Source of the DNA: Candidatus Kuenenia stuttgartensis
Lineage (GTDB): Bacteria; Bacteroidota; Bacteroidia; Flavobacteriales_D; Crocinitomicaceae
DNA: 25,881 bases
Direction: 5' to 3'
Assembly: GCA_943326025.2 (NCBI GenBank)
Contig: CALPRR020000008.1
Span: 1 to 25,881, forward strand
Positions 1-6,887 of the stretch are shown piece by piece. A program made the position numbers and the translations under genes. Under the pieces are notes generated by a model. That model was not told where the DNA came from, searched no databases, and saw only the letters and a list, made by a program, of their open reading frames with translations. Numbering within the stretch: position 1 is the first letter of the stretch; every line of letters starts with the position of its first letter.

Positions 1-219
1 CAGGTACAGGAAAGATTAACGAATCAAATTGCAAATGAATTAGCTGAAATATTAGGTACAAATGATGTAGCTGTAATAATTGATGCAAAACATTTATGTG
101 TTTCATCAAGAGGTATAAAAGATGAAACATCTTCTACAATTACAGCATATTATGGTGGTATATTTAATACAACTGAAAAAATCAATGAATTACAGAATTA
201 TTTAAAACTTTCATTTTAA
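1..219 (+). CDS. folE: GTP cyclohydrolase I, C-terminal part (cut by window edge)
   Basis: This is the last 72 residues of GTP cyclohydrolase I, which converts GTP to 7,8-dihydroneopterin triphosphate, the first step of folate and pterin synthesis in the cytoplasm. The frame is open from base 1 to TAA at 217-219. The stretch HLCVSSRGIKDETSS (visible residues 31-45) matches the family signature; its cysteine (visible residue 33) corresponds to the C-terminal zinc-ligand cysteine, and the AYYGGIF stretch follows as expected. The N-terminal half and promoter lie outside the window. It is followed 11 bases later by a short-chain dehydrogenase on the same strand, so it is probably co-transcribed with the next two genes. 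A folE copy beside carotenoid and LitR-type genes often supplies pterin or folate for photolyase antennae; that role here is inference. Confidence 0.9.
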   Translation, partial: QVQERLTNQIANELAEILGTNDVAVIIDAKHLCVSSRGIKDETSSTITAYYGGIFNTTEKINELQNYLKLSF

Positions 220-230
220 ATTTTACAGAG

Positions 231-914
231 ATGAAAACAATTGTAGTTGTAGGAGGAAGTAAAGGCATTGGATTAGCTATCGTTAAAGAATTTGTAGCCA
301 ATTCAAATGTTATTAGTTTGAGTAGAACTAAATCTGACTTTGAGCATCCTCATTTAACTCAAATTGAGGTTGATGTTTTGAATGATGAACTTCCGTCATT
401 TGAATCTGTGGATCAATTGGTTTATTGTTTAGGTTCTATTAATTTGAAACCTTTTAATAGATTGAAACCTTCAGATTTTCAAAATGATTTTGAAATTAAT
501 GTACTTGGTGCAGTGAAGGCTATTCAACATTTTTCACCCCAACTTAAACAAGGTATTAATCCAAGTATTTTGCTTTTCAGTAGTGTAGCAGCTAAAATGG
601 GAATGCCATTCCATGCAAGTATTTCAATTGCTAAAGCAGGTGTAGAAGGCTTAGTTAAATCTTTAGGGGCTGAATTTGCACCAACTATTCGAATTAATGC
701 TATAGCACCGACTGTTACAGATACAACTCTAGCTTCTCATTTACTTCGAAACGAAACTGCAGTAGAGAATATGATTCAACGTCACCCATTAAAAAAATTC
801 TTAAATACAAAAGAAGTTGCAGAAATGGCAGCAGTTTTATTGTCTGATAAAGCAGCTTCAATTTCAGGACAGATTATCGAAATGGATTGTGGATTAGTTA
901 CATTTAAACTATAA
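231..914 (+). CDS. SDR-family oxidoreductase lacking the catalytic tyrosine
   Basis: A 227-residue cytoplasmic Rossmann-fold protein of the short-chain dehydrogenase/reductase superfamily, of the usual length for a classical SDR. The cofactor loop GGSKGIG is at residues 8-14, the structural Asn (INVLG) at residue 90, the active-site serine in LFSS at 117-118, and the lysine in IAKAG at 135. The tyrosine of YxxxK should be at 131, but that position is isoleucine (HASISIAK). The AIAPTVTDT segment after strand 6 is well kept, so the gene is not decaying. The catalytic competence of this subgroup is therefore open; substrate unknown. It sits 11 bases after folE and 4 bases before the SRPBCC gene, which suggests one operon. 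The ATG at 231 is the first one and gives a canonical N-terminal beta strand. Confidence 0.85.
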   Translation: MKTIVVVGGSKGIGLAIVKEFVANSNVISLSRTKSDFEHPHLTQIEVDVLNDELPSFESVDQLVYCLGSINLKPFNRLKPSDFQNDFEINVLGAVKAIQHFSPQLKQGINPSILLFSSVAAKMGMPFHASISIAKAGVEGLVKSLGAEFAPTIRINAIAPTVTDTTLASHLLRNETAVENMIQRHPLKKFLNTKEVAEMAAVLLSDKAASISGQIIEMDCGLVTFKL

Positions 915-918
915 AGAA

Positions 919-1401
919 ATGAAAGAGTTTTACTCAAAAGGAAGTGTTTACCGTTTACATACAAAACAAGTTTTACCAATTTCTAAATCGGAAGCTTGGG
1001 ATTTTTTATCAGATCCGTCAAATTTAAAATTGATAACACCTGATTATATGGGGTTTAATATTCTTTCTGGTGCTGATAGAAAAATGTTTGCAGGTCAAAT
1101 AATACAATATATAGTAACTCCTGTTCTTGGAATAAAAACGAATTGGGTAACAGAAATTACGCATGTAATTGATCAAGAATATTTTGTAGATGAACAAAGA
1201 TTTGGACCTTATGCATTATGGCATCATAAACATTTTTTGAAAGAAGTTGATGGCGGAGTAGAGATGGAAGATATAGTAGATTATAAAATACCATTTGGTT
1301 TTTTAGGAAGATTAGTTCATCCTTTTTTAGTAAAACCTAAGCTTAACGAGATATTTGAGTATAGAGAGAAAAAGTTGTTTGAACTTTTTGGACAAAAATA
1401 A
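919..1401 (+). CDS. SRPBCC (START/Bet v1-like) family protein
   Basis: A 160-residue cytoplasmic protein with the SRPBCC helix-grip fold, which binds hydrophobic ligands in a deep cavity. Supporting features are the N-terminal strand (VYRLHTKQVLPI), the segment AWDFLSDPSNLKLITP (residues 27-42) typical of the family's first helices, the central strands with FGPYALWHHKHFLKE, and the C-terminal helix that closes the pocket (HPFLVKPKLNEIFEYREKKL). No enzymatic residue can be assigned. It starts 4 bases after the SDR stop and ends the first small operon; a hairpin candidate and the crtB promoter region follow. SRPBCC proteins of this type recur next to SDR, folE, photolyase and LitR-type genes in other bacteria. 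A role in handling a pigment or quinone is plausible but is inference. Confidence 0.75.
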   Translation: MKEFYSKGSVYRLHTKQVLPISKSEAWDFLSDPSNLKLITPDYMGFNILSGADRKMFAGQIIQYIVTPVLGIKTNWVTEITHVIDQEYFVDEQRFGPYALWHHKHFLKEVDGGVEMEDIVDYKIPFGFLGRLVHPFLVKPKLNEIFEYREKKLFELFGQK

Positions 1402-1433
1402 TTTTATTTTGTTTAATAAAATAGAGTTTTTTG
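1401..1433 (+). terminator. weak A+T-rich hairpin followed by a T tract
   Basis: ATTTTATT at 1401-1408 pairs perfectly with AATAAAAT at 1415-1422 around a 6-base loop, and T-rich DNA follows (1427-1432). It would close the folE-SDR-SRPBCC unit just after its last stop codon. The stem has no G-C pair, so it is a poor intrinsic terminator and may let some transcription into crtB. Confidence 0.3.
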
Positions 1434-1453
1434 TTAAACAAATTGTATCTTTG
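1430..1453 (+). promoter_or_regulatory. candidate promoter and operator of the carotenoid operon
   Basis: TATCTTTG at 1446-1453 is a perfect match to the Bacteroidota -7 element TAnnTTTG, 31 bases before the crtB start codon. Directly upstream, TTTGTT-A-AACAAA at 1430-1442 is a 13-base perfect inverted repeat. It overlaps the place where the -33 element should lie, a common position for MerR-family operators. A TTTG at 1430-1433 lies only 12 bases before the -7 box, closer than the usual spacing of about 19-21, so the -33 element is not well defined. Assignment to the operon's own regulator is inference. Confidence 0.45.
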
Positions 1454-1484
1454 AGTATGTATTATTCTAATTACAAATGAAACT

Positions 1485-2321
1485 ATGAAAAACATATACG
1501 ATAATTTATCTTTTAAGATAGCAAAACAAACGACAAACGATTATAGTACGTCGTTCTCTTTAGGTATTCGGTTTTTAGGATCAGAGATAAGAAACTCTAT
1601 TTATGGTATATACGGATTTGTTCGATTAGCAGATGAAATTGTAGATTCATTTCATGGTTATGAACAAAGTGAAATGTTAGATGCTTTAACTATTGATACC
1701 TATAAAGCAATAGATCAAAAAATCAGTACAAATCCAATTTTACATGCATTTCAACAAGTAGTAAATAAATATACTATTCCAAGAGAATTAATCGAGCAGT
1801 TTTTACATTCTATGAAAATGGATTTAGAACCTCAATCATATAGTCAAGATAAATACGAGGAATATATACTTGGAAGTGCTGAAGTTGTTGGTTTGATGTG
1901 TTTGAAAGTTTTCTTGAATGGAGATGAAAATCATTATTTAGAATTGAAGCCTTATGCAATGAAATTAGGAAGTGCATTTCAAAAAATCAATTTTTTAAGA
2001 GATTTAAAAGATGATTATCATTCATTGGGTAGAACTTATTTTCCAAATATTGATATGGATAATTTTAGTAAGCAAACCAAAAAAGAAATTGAGAAAGATA
2101 TTGAAATTGATTTTGCATTGGGATTTGAAGGAATTAAAAAATTACCATATAATACGCGATTCGGAGTATATATAGCTTATGTCTATTACTTTGGACTATT
2201 GAAAAAAATTAAAAAATTAGAACCACAGGTTTTATTAAACGGTCGAGTAAGAATTCCGAATGCAAAAAAATACGGTTTGTTTTTTCAAGGATATTTAAGA
2301 CATTCTTTTAATTTTTTATAG
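1485..2321 (+). CDS. crtB: 15-cis-phytoene synthase
   Basis: A 278-residue squalene/phytoene synthase that condenses two geranylgeranyl diphosphates into phytoene, the committed step of carotenoid synthesis, at the cytoplasmic membrane face. Both aspartate-rich Mg-binding motifs are present: DEIVD at residues 50-54 and NFLRDLKDD at 169-177 (NxxRDxxxD). The substrate-pocket segment YGIYGFVRLADE precedes the first motif. Length is normal for bacterial CrtB. An ATG eight bases upstream is followed at once by a stop, so 1485 is the start. The stop TAG at 2319-2321 abuts the next ATG at 2322, which indicates tight translational coupling. It is the first gene of a seven-gene carotenoid operon with a candidate promoter at 1430-1453. 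No geranylgeranyl diphosphate synthase gene is in view. Confidence 0.95.
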   Translation: MKNIYDNLSFKIAKQTTNDYSTSFSLGIRFLGSEIRNSIYGIYGFVRLADEIVDSFHGYEQSEMLDALTIDTYKAIDQKISTNPILHAFQQVVNKYTIPRELIEQFLHSMKMDLEPQSYSQDKYEEYILGSAEVVGLMCLKVFLNGDENHYLELKPYAMKLGSAFQKINFLRDLKDDYHSLGRTYFPNIDMDNFSKQTKKEIEKDIEIDFALGFEGIKKLPYNTRFGVYIAYVYYFGLLKKIKKLEPQVLLNGRVRIPNAKKYGLFFQGYLRHSFNFL

Positions 2322-2954
2322 ATGAGAACCAAAAAATTAAATAATATTTTGGCAATAACATTTTTGTTTTTCTTACTTGTGGGATTAATAGGAATGTTTA
2401 CATTATATGAAAACACATTTAAAGAATTGTCTTTTTTTAATTTAGTTTTAACATTATTACTTGTTTTATTATCATTAAAATCAGATATAAATCATTTTAT
2501 TAAGCCATTTATAATTGTATTTCTCATTGGTTTTTTAGCTGAACAAATAGGTGTTCATACTGGTTTCATTTTTGGTAATTACACTTACGGTAATAGTTTA
2601 GGCTTTAGAGTTTATCAAGTACCATTAATTATTGGGGTAAATTGGGCTATTTTAAGTTTTGGTGCTTGGCATTTATCAGAGTATTTTAGTTCAAACAAGA
2701 GTTATCGTCTACTAATTGGTAGTTTATTTTTAGTGGTCTTTGATATAGTTATGGAACCAACTGCAATTGCATTTAATTATTGGAACTGGAACAAGGGTGA
2801 AATTCCATTATATAATTATATTTCTTGGTTCGCAATTGGATTTTTAGAGATGTTTATTTATTCTAAATTTCCTGTAAAATCAAGTGGAATATCTAAAATT
2901 GTCTTCATATCACAATTTATATTTTTTATCATTTTAAGTTTAAAATTCATATGA
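2322..2954 (+). CDS. carotenoid biosynthesis membrane protein, CruF-like (DUF422)
   Basis: A 210-residue integral membrane protein with about six or seven hydrophobic segments, of the CruF/bacterioruberin hydratase family (Caroten_synth, formerly DUF422). Characterised members add water across the C-1',2' double bond of an acyclic carotenoid end. Visible family motifs are GNYTYG (residues 85-90), VPLIIGVNW (100-108) and the strongly conserved EPTAIAFNYWNW (145-156), with an acidic residue at 141. Length is shorter than some CruF proteins but includes the whole conserved core. The start codon follows the crtB stop with no gap; its own stop overlaps crtZ by ATGA. Together with one cyclase and CrtZ, it suggests a monocyclic carotenoid with a hydroxylated psi end. 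The exact substrate is inference. Confidence 0.85.
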   Translation: MRTKKLNNILAITFLFFLLVGLIGMFTLYENTFKELSFFNLVLTLLLVLLSLKSDINHFIKPFIIVFLIGFLAEQIGVHTGFIFGNYTYGNSLGFRVYQVPLIIGVNWAILSFGAWHLSEYFSSNKSYRLLIGSLFLVVFDIVMEPTAIAFNYWNWNKGEIPLYNYISWFAIGFLEMFIYSKFPVKSSGISKIVFISQFIFFIILSLKFI

Positions 2955-3409
2955 ACATAATCGTTTTTATACTCACATTTATCGGTATGGAATTCGTTGC
3001 TTGGTTAGCGCATAAATATTTCATGCACGGATTAGGTTGGTTTTTACATGAAGATCATCATATTCCTCATAAAAAGAAAACAGAAAAGAATGATATGTTC
3101 TTTTTGATATTTGCAATTCCAAGTTGGTTATGTATCATGTTGGGGATGATTTATCATAATGGAATTAGTGTAAGTATTGGCTTGGGAATACTGTTTTATG
3201 GGTTATGTTATGTTTTTATTCATGATGTTTTTATCCATCAACGCATTAAATGGTTTAGGAAAGCTGAACACCCTTACTTCAAAGCGATTCGATTTGCTCA
3301 TAAAATTCATCATAAACATTTAGGCAAAGAAGATGGAGAATGTTTTGGAATGTTGTTCGTTCCAAGAAAATACTATATAAAAGCAAAACAAGAAAACGCT
3401 GCGAAATGA
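2951..3409 (+). CDS. crtZ: beta-carotene 3-hydroxylase
   Basis: A 152-residue membrane di-iron hydroxylase that adds the 3-hydroxyl to beta-ionone rings (for example beta-carotene to zeaxanthin). All four histidine clusters of the CrtZ type are present: HKYFMH at residues 21-26, HEDHH at 33-37, HDVFIH at 91-96 and HKIHHKH at 117-123. Hydrophobic segments lie at about 1-20 and 51-90. Length is typical of short bacterial CrtZ. Start ATG at 2951 overlaps the preceding stop (ATGA), and its own stop TGA (3407-3409) overlaps the cyclase start in the same way, so the three genes are probably translated as a coupled set. Assignment to CrtZ rather than another fatty-acid-hydroxylase-superfamily member rests on the histidine spacing and the operon. 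Confidence 0.92.
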   Translation: MNIIVFILTFIGMEFVAWLAHKYFMHGLGWFLHEDHHIPHKKKTEKNDMFFLIFAIPSWLCIMLGMIYHNGISVSIGLGILFYGLCYVFIHDVFIHQRIKWFRKAEHPYFKAIRFAHKIHHKHLGKEDGECFGMLFVPRKYYIKAKQENAAK

Positions 3410-4092
3410 GTCTTTATTTATGGTTAAATATTGCAACTTTTGGTACAATCTTTTTGTCATTTGACAAGAAAGTTGCTTTCTATAAGTATTTTAAATCTTT
3501 GGCTATTGCAATGTTTTTAACAGCAATTGTATTTATTCCTTGGGATAGTTTATTTACTTACAAGGGTGTATGGGGTTTTAATGATTTTTACATTTTAGGA
3601 CCTCGTTTATTTAAACTACCACTTGAAGAATGGTTGTTTTTTATTACAGTTCCTTTTTCATGTACATTTATACATTATGTATTGAAAGCATATTTTAAAA
3701 ATCCTTTTTCAACTCGATTTACCTCAATATTTTGGTTGATTTTTTCAATATTAATTGTATTAGTCGGTGTTTTATATAGTGATCAATATTACACTTTTTC
3801 ATCATTTTTAATAGCAGGAGTTGCTGTTTTTGTCATTAACCTTTACAATCCAAAGTTTATGACAGATTTTATGTTGACTTATCTTATTGCTTTAATTCCA
3901 TTTTTAATAGTAAATAGTATTCTAACTGGAAGTTTCACTGAAGAACCTGTCGTTTGGTATAACGATACTCATAATTTTGGCATTAGATTAGGTACAATTC
4001 CTATAGAGGATACTGTTTATAACCTATTGTTACTATTATTAAGTACATTTTTTACACACTATTTTTACACCCGAAAAAAAAAATTGATATGA
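3406..4092 (+). CDS. lycopene beta-cyclase, fused CrtYc-CrtYd type
   Basis: A 228-residue polytopic membrane protein carrying two tandem lycopene cyclase domains of the CrtYc/CrtYd kind, which form beta-ionone rings on lycopene. The first repeat has FIPWD (residues 43-47), GVWGF (54-58) and PLEE (72-75). The second has VVWYN, GIRLG and the matching PIEDTVYN (199-206). The frame is open further upstream to an ATG at 3340, but the ATG at 3406 overlaps the crtZ stop as ATGA and gives a natural membrane-protein N-terminus (MSLYLWLN). The longer version would add a basic segment read out of frame from crtZ. Its own stop overlaps the regulator's start, again by ATGA. Whether it closes one or both ends cannot be told from sequence; a CruF-like neighbour favours one. 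Confidence 0.9.
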   Translation: MSLYLWLNIATFGTIFLSFDKKVAFYKYFKSLAIAMFLTAIVFIPWDSLFTYKGVWGFNDFYILGPRLFKLPLEEWLFFITVPFSCTFIHYVLKAYFKNPFSTRFTSIFWLIFSILIVLVGVLYSDQYYTFSSFLIAGVAVFVINLYNPKFMTDFMLTYLIALIPFLIVNSILTGSFTEEPVVWYNDTHNFGIRLGTIPIEDTVYNLLLLLLSTFFTHYFYTRKKKLI

Positions 4093-4979
4093 GAAATTAT
4101 TCTATTAAAGAACTTGAGAATTACTCAGGAATAAAAGCACATACAATTCGTATTTGGGAACAACGCTATAATTTGTTAAATCCAAGTAGAACTGATACCG
4201 GTTATCGTTATTACAATGATGATGATTTAAAAAAATTATTATCAATCTCAGTTTTGCAAAAGGCAGGAGTTAAAATTTCTAAAGTAGCGAATTTGTCTAA
4301 AGAAGAAATCAACGTTAAACTAAAAACAATTGAATCTCAAATTCAAGTAGATGATTCGAAGATAGAATTATCGATTACAAATTTGTTGACAGCTGGTTTA
4401 GAATTTGATCAAAGAAAAATTTCAGAGGAGTATGAAATAATAAAGAAATCATTTTCAACATTTGATTTCATGGTGAAAATCATTTATCCACTTTTAGAAC
4501 GAATTGGGCTAATGTGGGAAAAAGATGATATGACTCCAATTCAAGAGCATTTTATCTCCAATTTTATTCGTCAAAAATTAATTGTTGAGATAGATTTATT
4601 GCCTGTTTCAGAAAAGGAAAATTACGATTTTGTTTTAGTTTTACCTGAAACTGAAACACATGAAATTGGTTTGTTGTTTACTGATTATATGTTGAGATCA
4701 GAAGGATACAAAACTTTGTATTTAGGTCAGTTAGTTCCTGTAAATAACATCATCGGTCTGTTAAATGAACATCCAATTCCAAAAGTTATTGCATTTATGT
4801 TAATGTATCCAGGGACAGAGAAATTTAAAAAAATGGTATATCAATTAGCAAATAATTGTTCTAAATCACAGTTTTATTGGTCTGGTTCTAGTTATTTGTT
4901 TAGTAAAATTGATTTGCCTGCAAATTTTACATCTATATCAAGTATTGAAGAATTTAGAAGAATTATTTTGAATAAATAA
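4089..4979 (+). CDS. MerR-family regulator with cobalamin-binding-type C-terminus (LitR/CarH-like)
   Basis: A 296-residue DNA-binding regulator. Residues 3-70 are a MerR winged helix (YSIKELENYSGI, IRIWEQRYNLL, RTDTGYRYY). Residues about 95-170 form the helical-bundle cap seen in cobalamin photoreceptors, with W143, E153 and H154 in exact Wx9EH spacing. From about 178 comes a Rossmann-like B12 domain, with ETHEIGLLF placing a candidate cobalamin-ligand histidine at 191. In LitR/CarH proteins adenosylcobalamin holds a repressing oligomer that light breaks, switching on carotenoid genes. The residue after W143 is Glu, not the His that forms the light adduct in Thermus CarH, and the late glycine-rich motif is loose (YWSGSS), so B12 binding is likely but not certain. 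It overlaps crtYcd by ATGA and lies 7 bases before crtI, so it probably autoregulates the operon. Confidence 0.88.
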   Translation: MRNYSIKELENYSGIKAHTIRIWEQRYNLLNPSRTDTGYRYYNDDDLKKLLSISVLQKAGVKISKVANLSKEEINVKLKTIESQIQVDDSKIELSITNLLTAGLEFDQRKISEEYEIIKKSFSTFDFMVKIIYPLLERIGLMWEKDDMTPIQEHFISNFIRQKLIVEIDLLPVSEKENYDFVLVLPETETHEIGLLFTDYMLRSEGYKTLYLGQLVPVNNIIGLLNEHPIPKVIAFMLMYPGTEKFKKMVYQLANNCSKSQFYWSGSSYLFSKIDLPANFTSISSIEEFRRIILNK

Positions 4980-4986
4980 CGATAAG

Positions 4987-6462
4987 ATGGTGAGTAAAAA
5001 GATTGCAGTTATAGGTGGAGGTTTTTCGGGCCTTGCAGCTGCTACATATTTAGCTAATGCTGGTTTTAAAGTTACATTATTTGAAAAAAACCCTACAGTA
5101 GGTGGAAGAAATCGTAAATTTTCAGAGGAAGGTTTTACATTTGAAATGGGCCCAAGTTGGTATTGGATGCCAGAAGTTTTTGATGGTTATTTTTCTGATT
5201 TTCAAAGAAAAAGAGAAGACTTTTATTCATTAACAAAACTTAATCCGTCTTTTTCAATTGTTTTTAAAGATAAGTTTAAGCTTGATATTCCCTCTGAAGA
5301 AAAAGAGTTGATAGAGTTATTTGAATCTATTGAAAAAGGAGCCGGAAAGAAGTTGGTTGAATTCATGGAGGATGCGAAGTATAAGTATGATACTAGCATG
5401 GATAAATTAATTTATAAGCCAGGTAAAACTTTACTTGAATTTATCGAACCAGAAGTTATTAGAGGTATTTTTAAATTGAATTTGTTTTCAAATTTCAAAA
5501 AATTTGTGAGGAAGTATTTCAAAGATCATAAATTAACTGCTTTGATGGATTTCCCTGTTTTGTTTTTGGGTTCAGCTCCAGAAAACACTCCTGCATTATA
5601 TAGTCTAATGAACTATGCAGGATTAATGTTGGGAACATGGTATCCAAAAAATGGGATGTATCAAATTATTCAATCAATGGAGGAATTGGCTTTAGATTTA
5701 GGAGTTGAAATAATAACTAATGCTGATGTTGATTCTATTAATGTTGAAGGTAATAAGGCAACAGAATTAATAGTGAATGGTAATGTACATCAATTTGATG
5801 CATTGGTTGCTGCTGGAGATTATAAACACATGGAAACTCTTTTACCTAAAGAAGTTAGAAATTATAACGATAAATACTGGAATTCAAGGACATTAGCGCC
5901 ATCATCATTGATTTTCTTTTTAGGAGTAAACAAGGAAATTCCTTCTTTAGACCATCACACATTGTTTTTTGATGAAAGTTTAGAAGATCATTCAAGTGAA
6001 ATTTATTCCAATCCAGCATGGCCTGAAAAGCCATTGTTTTATGTTTGTAATCCTTCAAAAACTGATAAGAATATTGCACCAGAAGGCAATGAGAATTTAT
6101 TTGTATTAATCCCTATTGCACCTGGTTTAGAGGATACAGAAGAAATACGTGAACATTATTTTAAAATAATACTTGAGCGTTTAGAAAAGCAAATTGATAT
6201 TAAAATTAGCGAAAATATTATATATAAAAAATCCTACTGTTTAAATGATTTTGTTTCTGATTATCACAGCTTTAAAGGGAATGCTTATGGTTTAGCTAAT
6301 ACATTAAAACAAACTGCTATTTTAAAGCCAAAGTTGAATAATAAGAAACTTAAAAATATGGTTTATGCCGGTCAATTAACAGTTCCTGGTCCAGGTATGC
6401 CACCTGCTTTAATAAGTGGAAAGTTAGCAGCAGATGAACTAATAAAATATTTTAACAAATGA
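4987..6462 (+). CDS. crtI: phytoene desaturase
   Basis: A 491-residue FAD-dependent desaturase/isomerase of the CrtI type, which turns phytoene into lycopene at the membrane. The N-terminal dinucleotide-binding motif VIGGGFSGLAAATYLA spans residues 8-23, followed by the E/GGR segment (FEKNPTVGGRNR). The C-terminal flavin motif reads GQLTVPGPGMPPALISGK at about 458-476, which is characteristic of CrtI. The middle region (FLGSAPENTPALYSLMNY, then GTWYPKNGMYQI) also matches phytoene desaturases rather than the CrtD 3,4-desaturases, although some overlap of activity is possible. It starts 7 bases after the regulator stop, and its TGA at 6460-6462 overlaps the next ATG. Length is normal and no key residue is missing. 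Confidence 0.93.
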   Translation: MVSKKIAVIGGGFSGLAAATYLANAGFKVTLFEKNPTVGGRNRKFSEEGFTFEMGPSWYWMPEVFDGYFSDFQRKREDFYSLTKLNPSFSIVFKDKFKLDIPSEEKELIELFESIEKGAGKKLVEFMEDAKYKYDTSMDKLIYKPGKTLLEFIEPEVIRGIFKLNLFSNFKKFVRKYFKDHKLTALMDFPVLFLGSAPENTPALYSLMNYAGLMLGTWYPKNGMYQIIQSMEELALDLGVEIITNADVDSINVEGNKATELIVNGNVHQFDALVAAGDYKHMETLLPKEVRNYNDKYWNSRTLAPSSLIFFLGVNKEIPSLDHHTLFFDESLEDHSSEIYSNPAWPEKPLFYVCNPSKTDKNIAPEGNENLFVLIPIAPGLEDTEEIREHYFKIILERLEKQIDIKISENIIYKKSYCLNDFVSDYHSFKGNAYGLANTLKQTAILKPKLNNKKLKNMVYAGQLTVPGPGMPPALISGKLAADELIKYFNK

Positions 6463-6887
6463 AAAAACTCGTTTACTTTTTACTAATTTTAATTTTAAAT
6501 ACATCATTTATAGCTTCAAATGAAGGAGAATTGATTATTGAAGTTACAGGATTAGATATGAGCAAAAAAGGAAATTTAAGAATAGGTGTTTTTAAAAAAA
6601 ACGGATTTCCTGAAGCTAGTAAAGTACATTTAGGTAAAATTATACCTGTAACAAGTTCATATATGAAAGTTACTATTTCTAAACTTGAAGTAGGAACTTA
6701 TGGTATAGCTGTCCTTCAAGATCAAGATAAGAATGGAATAATGACTACGAATTTTGTTGGTTATCCAATTGAGCCTTATGGCTTTTCGAATAATAAATAC
6801 GGAAAATTTGGTCCACCAGATTTTAGTGCAGTTGCATTTACATTAAAATCTGGACAGTCTTTATATTTAAAAATTAATTTGGAGTAA
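6459..6887 (+). CDS. DUF2141 secreted protein of the carotenoid operon
   Basis: A 142-residue exported protein of the DUF2141 family (PF09912). A basic N-terminus and hydrophobic core (residues 1-20, likely cleavage after about A19-S20) form a Sec signal peptide. The mature part is a small beta sandwich: GELIIEVTGLD, GNLRIGVFKKNGFP, LEVGTYGIAVLQDQDKNG (residues 76-93), then the conserved end YGFSNNKYGKFGPPDF. Function is unknown in the family. It is the last gene of the carotenoid operon and overlaps the crtI stop as ATGA, so its dose is tied to pigment synthesis. An exported partner that binds or places pigment at the outer membrane is possible, but is inference only. Confidence 0.82.
   Translation: MKKLVYFLLILILNTSFIASNEGELIIEVTGLDMSKKGNLRIGVFKKNGFPEASKVHLGKIIPVTSSYMKVTISKLEVGTYGIAVLQDQDKNGIMTTNFVGYPIEPYGFSNNKYGKFGPPDFSAVAFTLKSGQSLYLKINLE

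Noticed and set aside
3340..3405. Longer N-terminus for the lycopene cyclase from an ATG at 3340
   Set aside because: The extra 22 residues are a basic segment that is only the shifted reading of the crtZ 3' end. The ATG at 3406 overlaps the crtZ stop as ATGA, like other junctions of this operon, and starts a normal membrane helix.
4987..6462. Assignment of the desaturase as CrtD
   Set aside because: The C-terminal GQLTVPGPGMPPALISG and the central SAPENTPALYSLMNY segments match CrtI. In addition, the operon would otherwise lack a phytoene desaturase.
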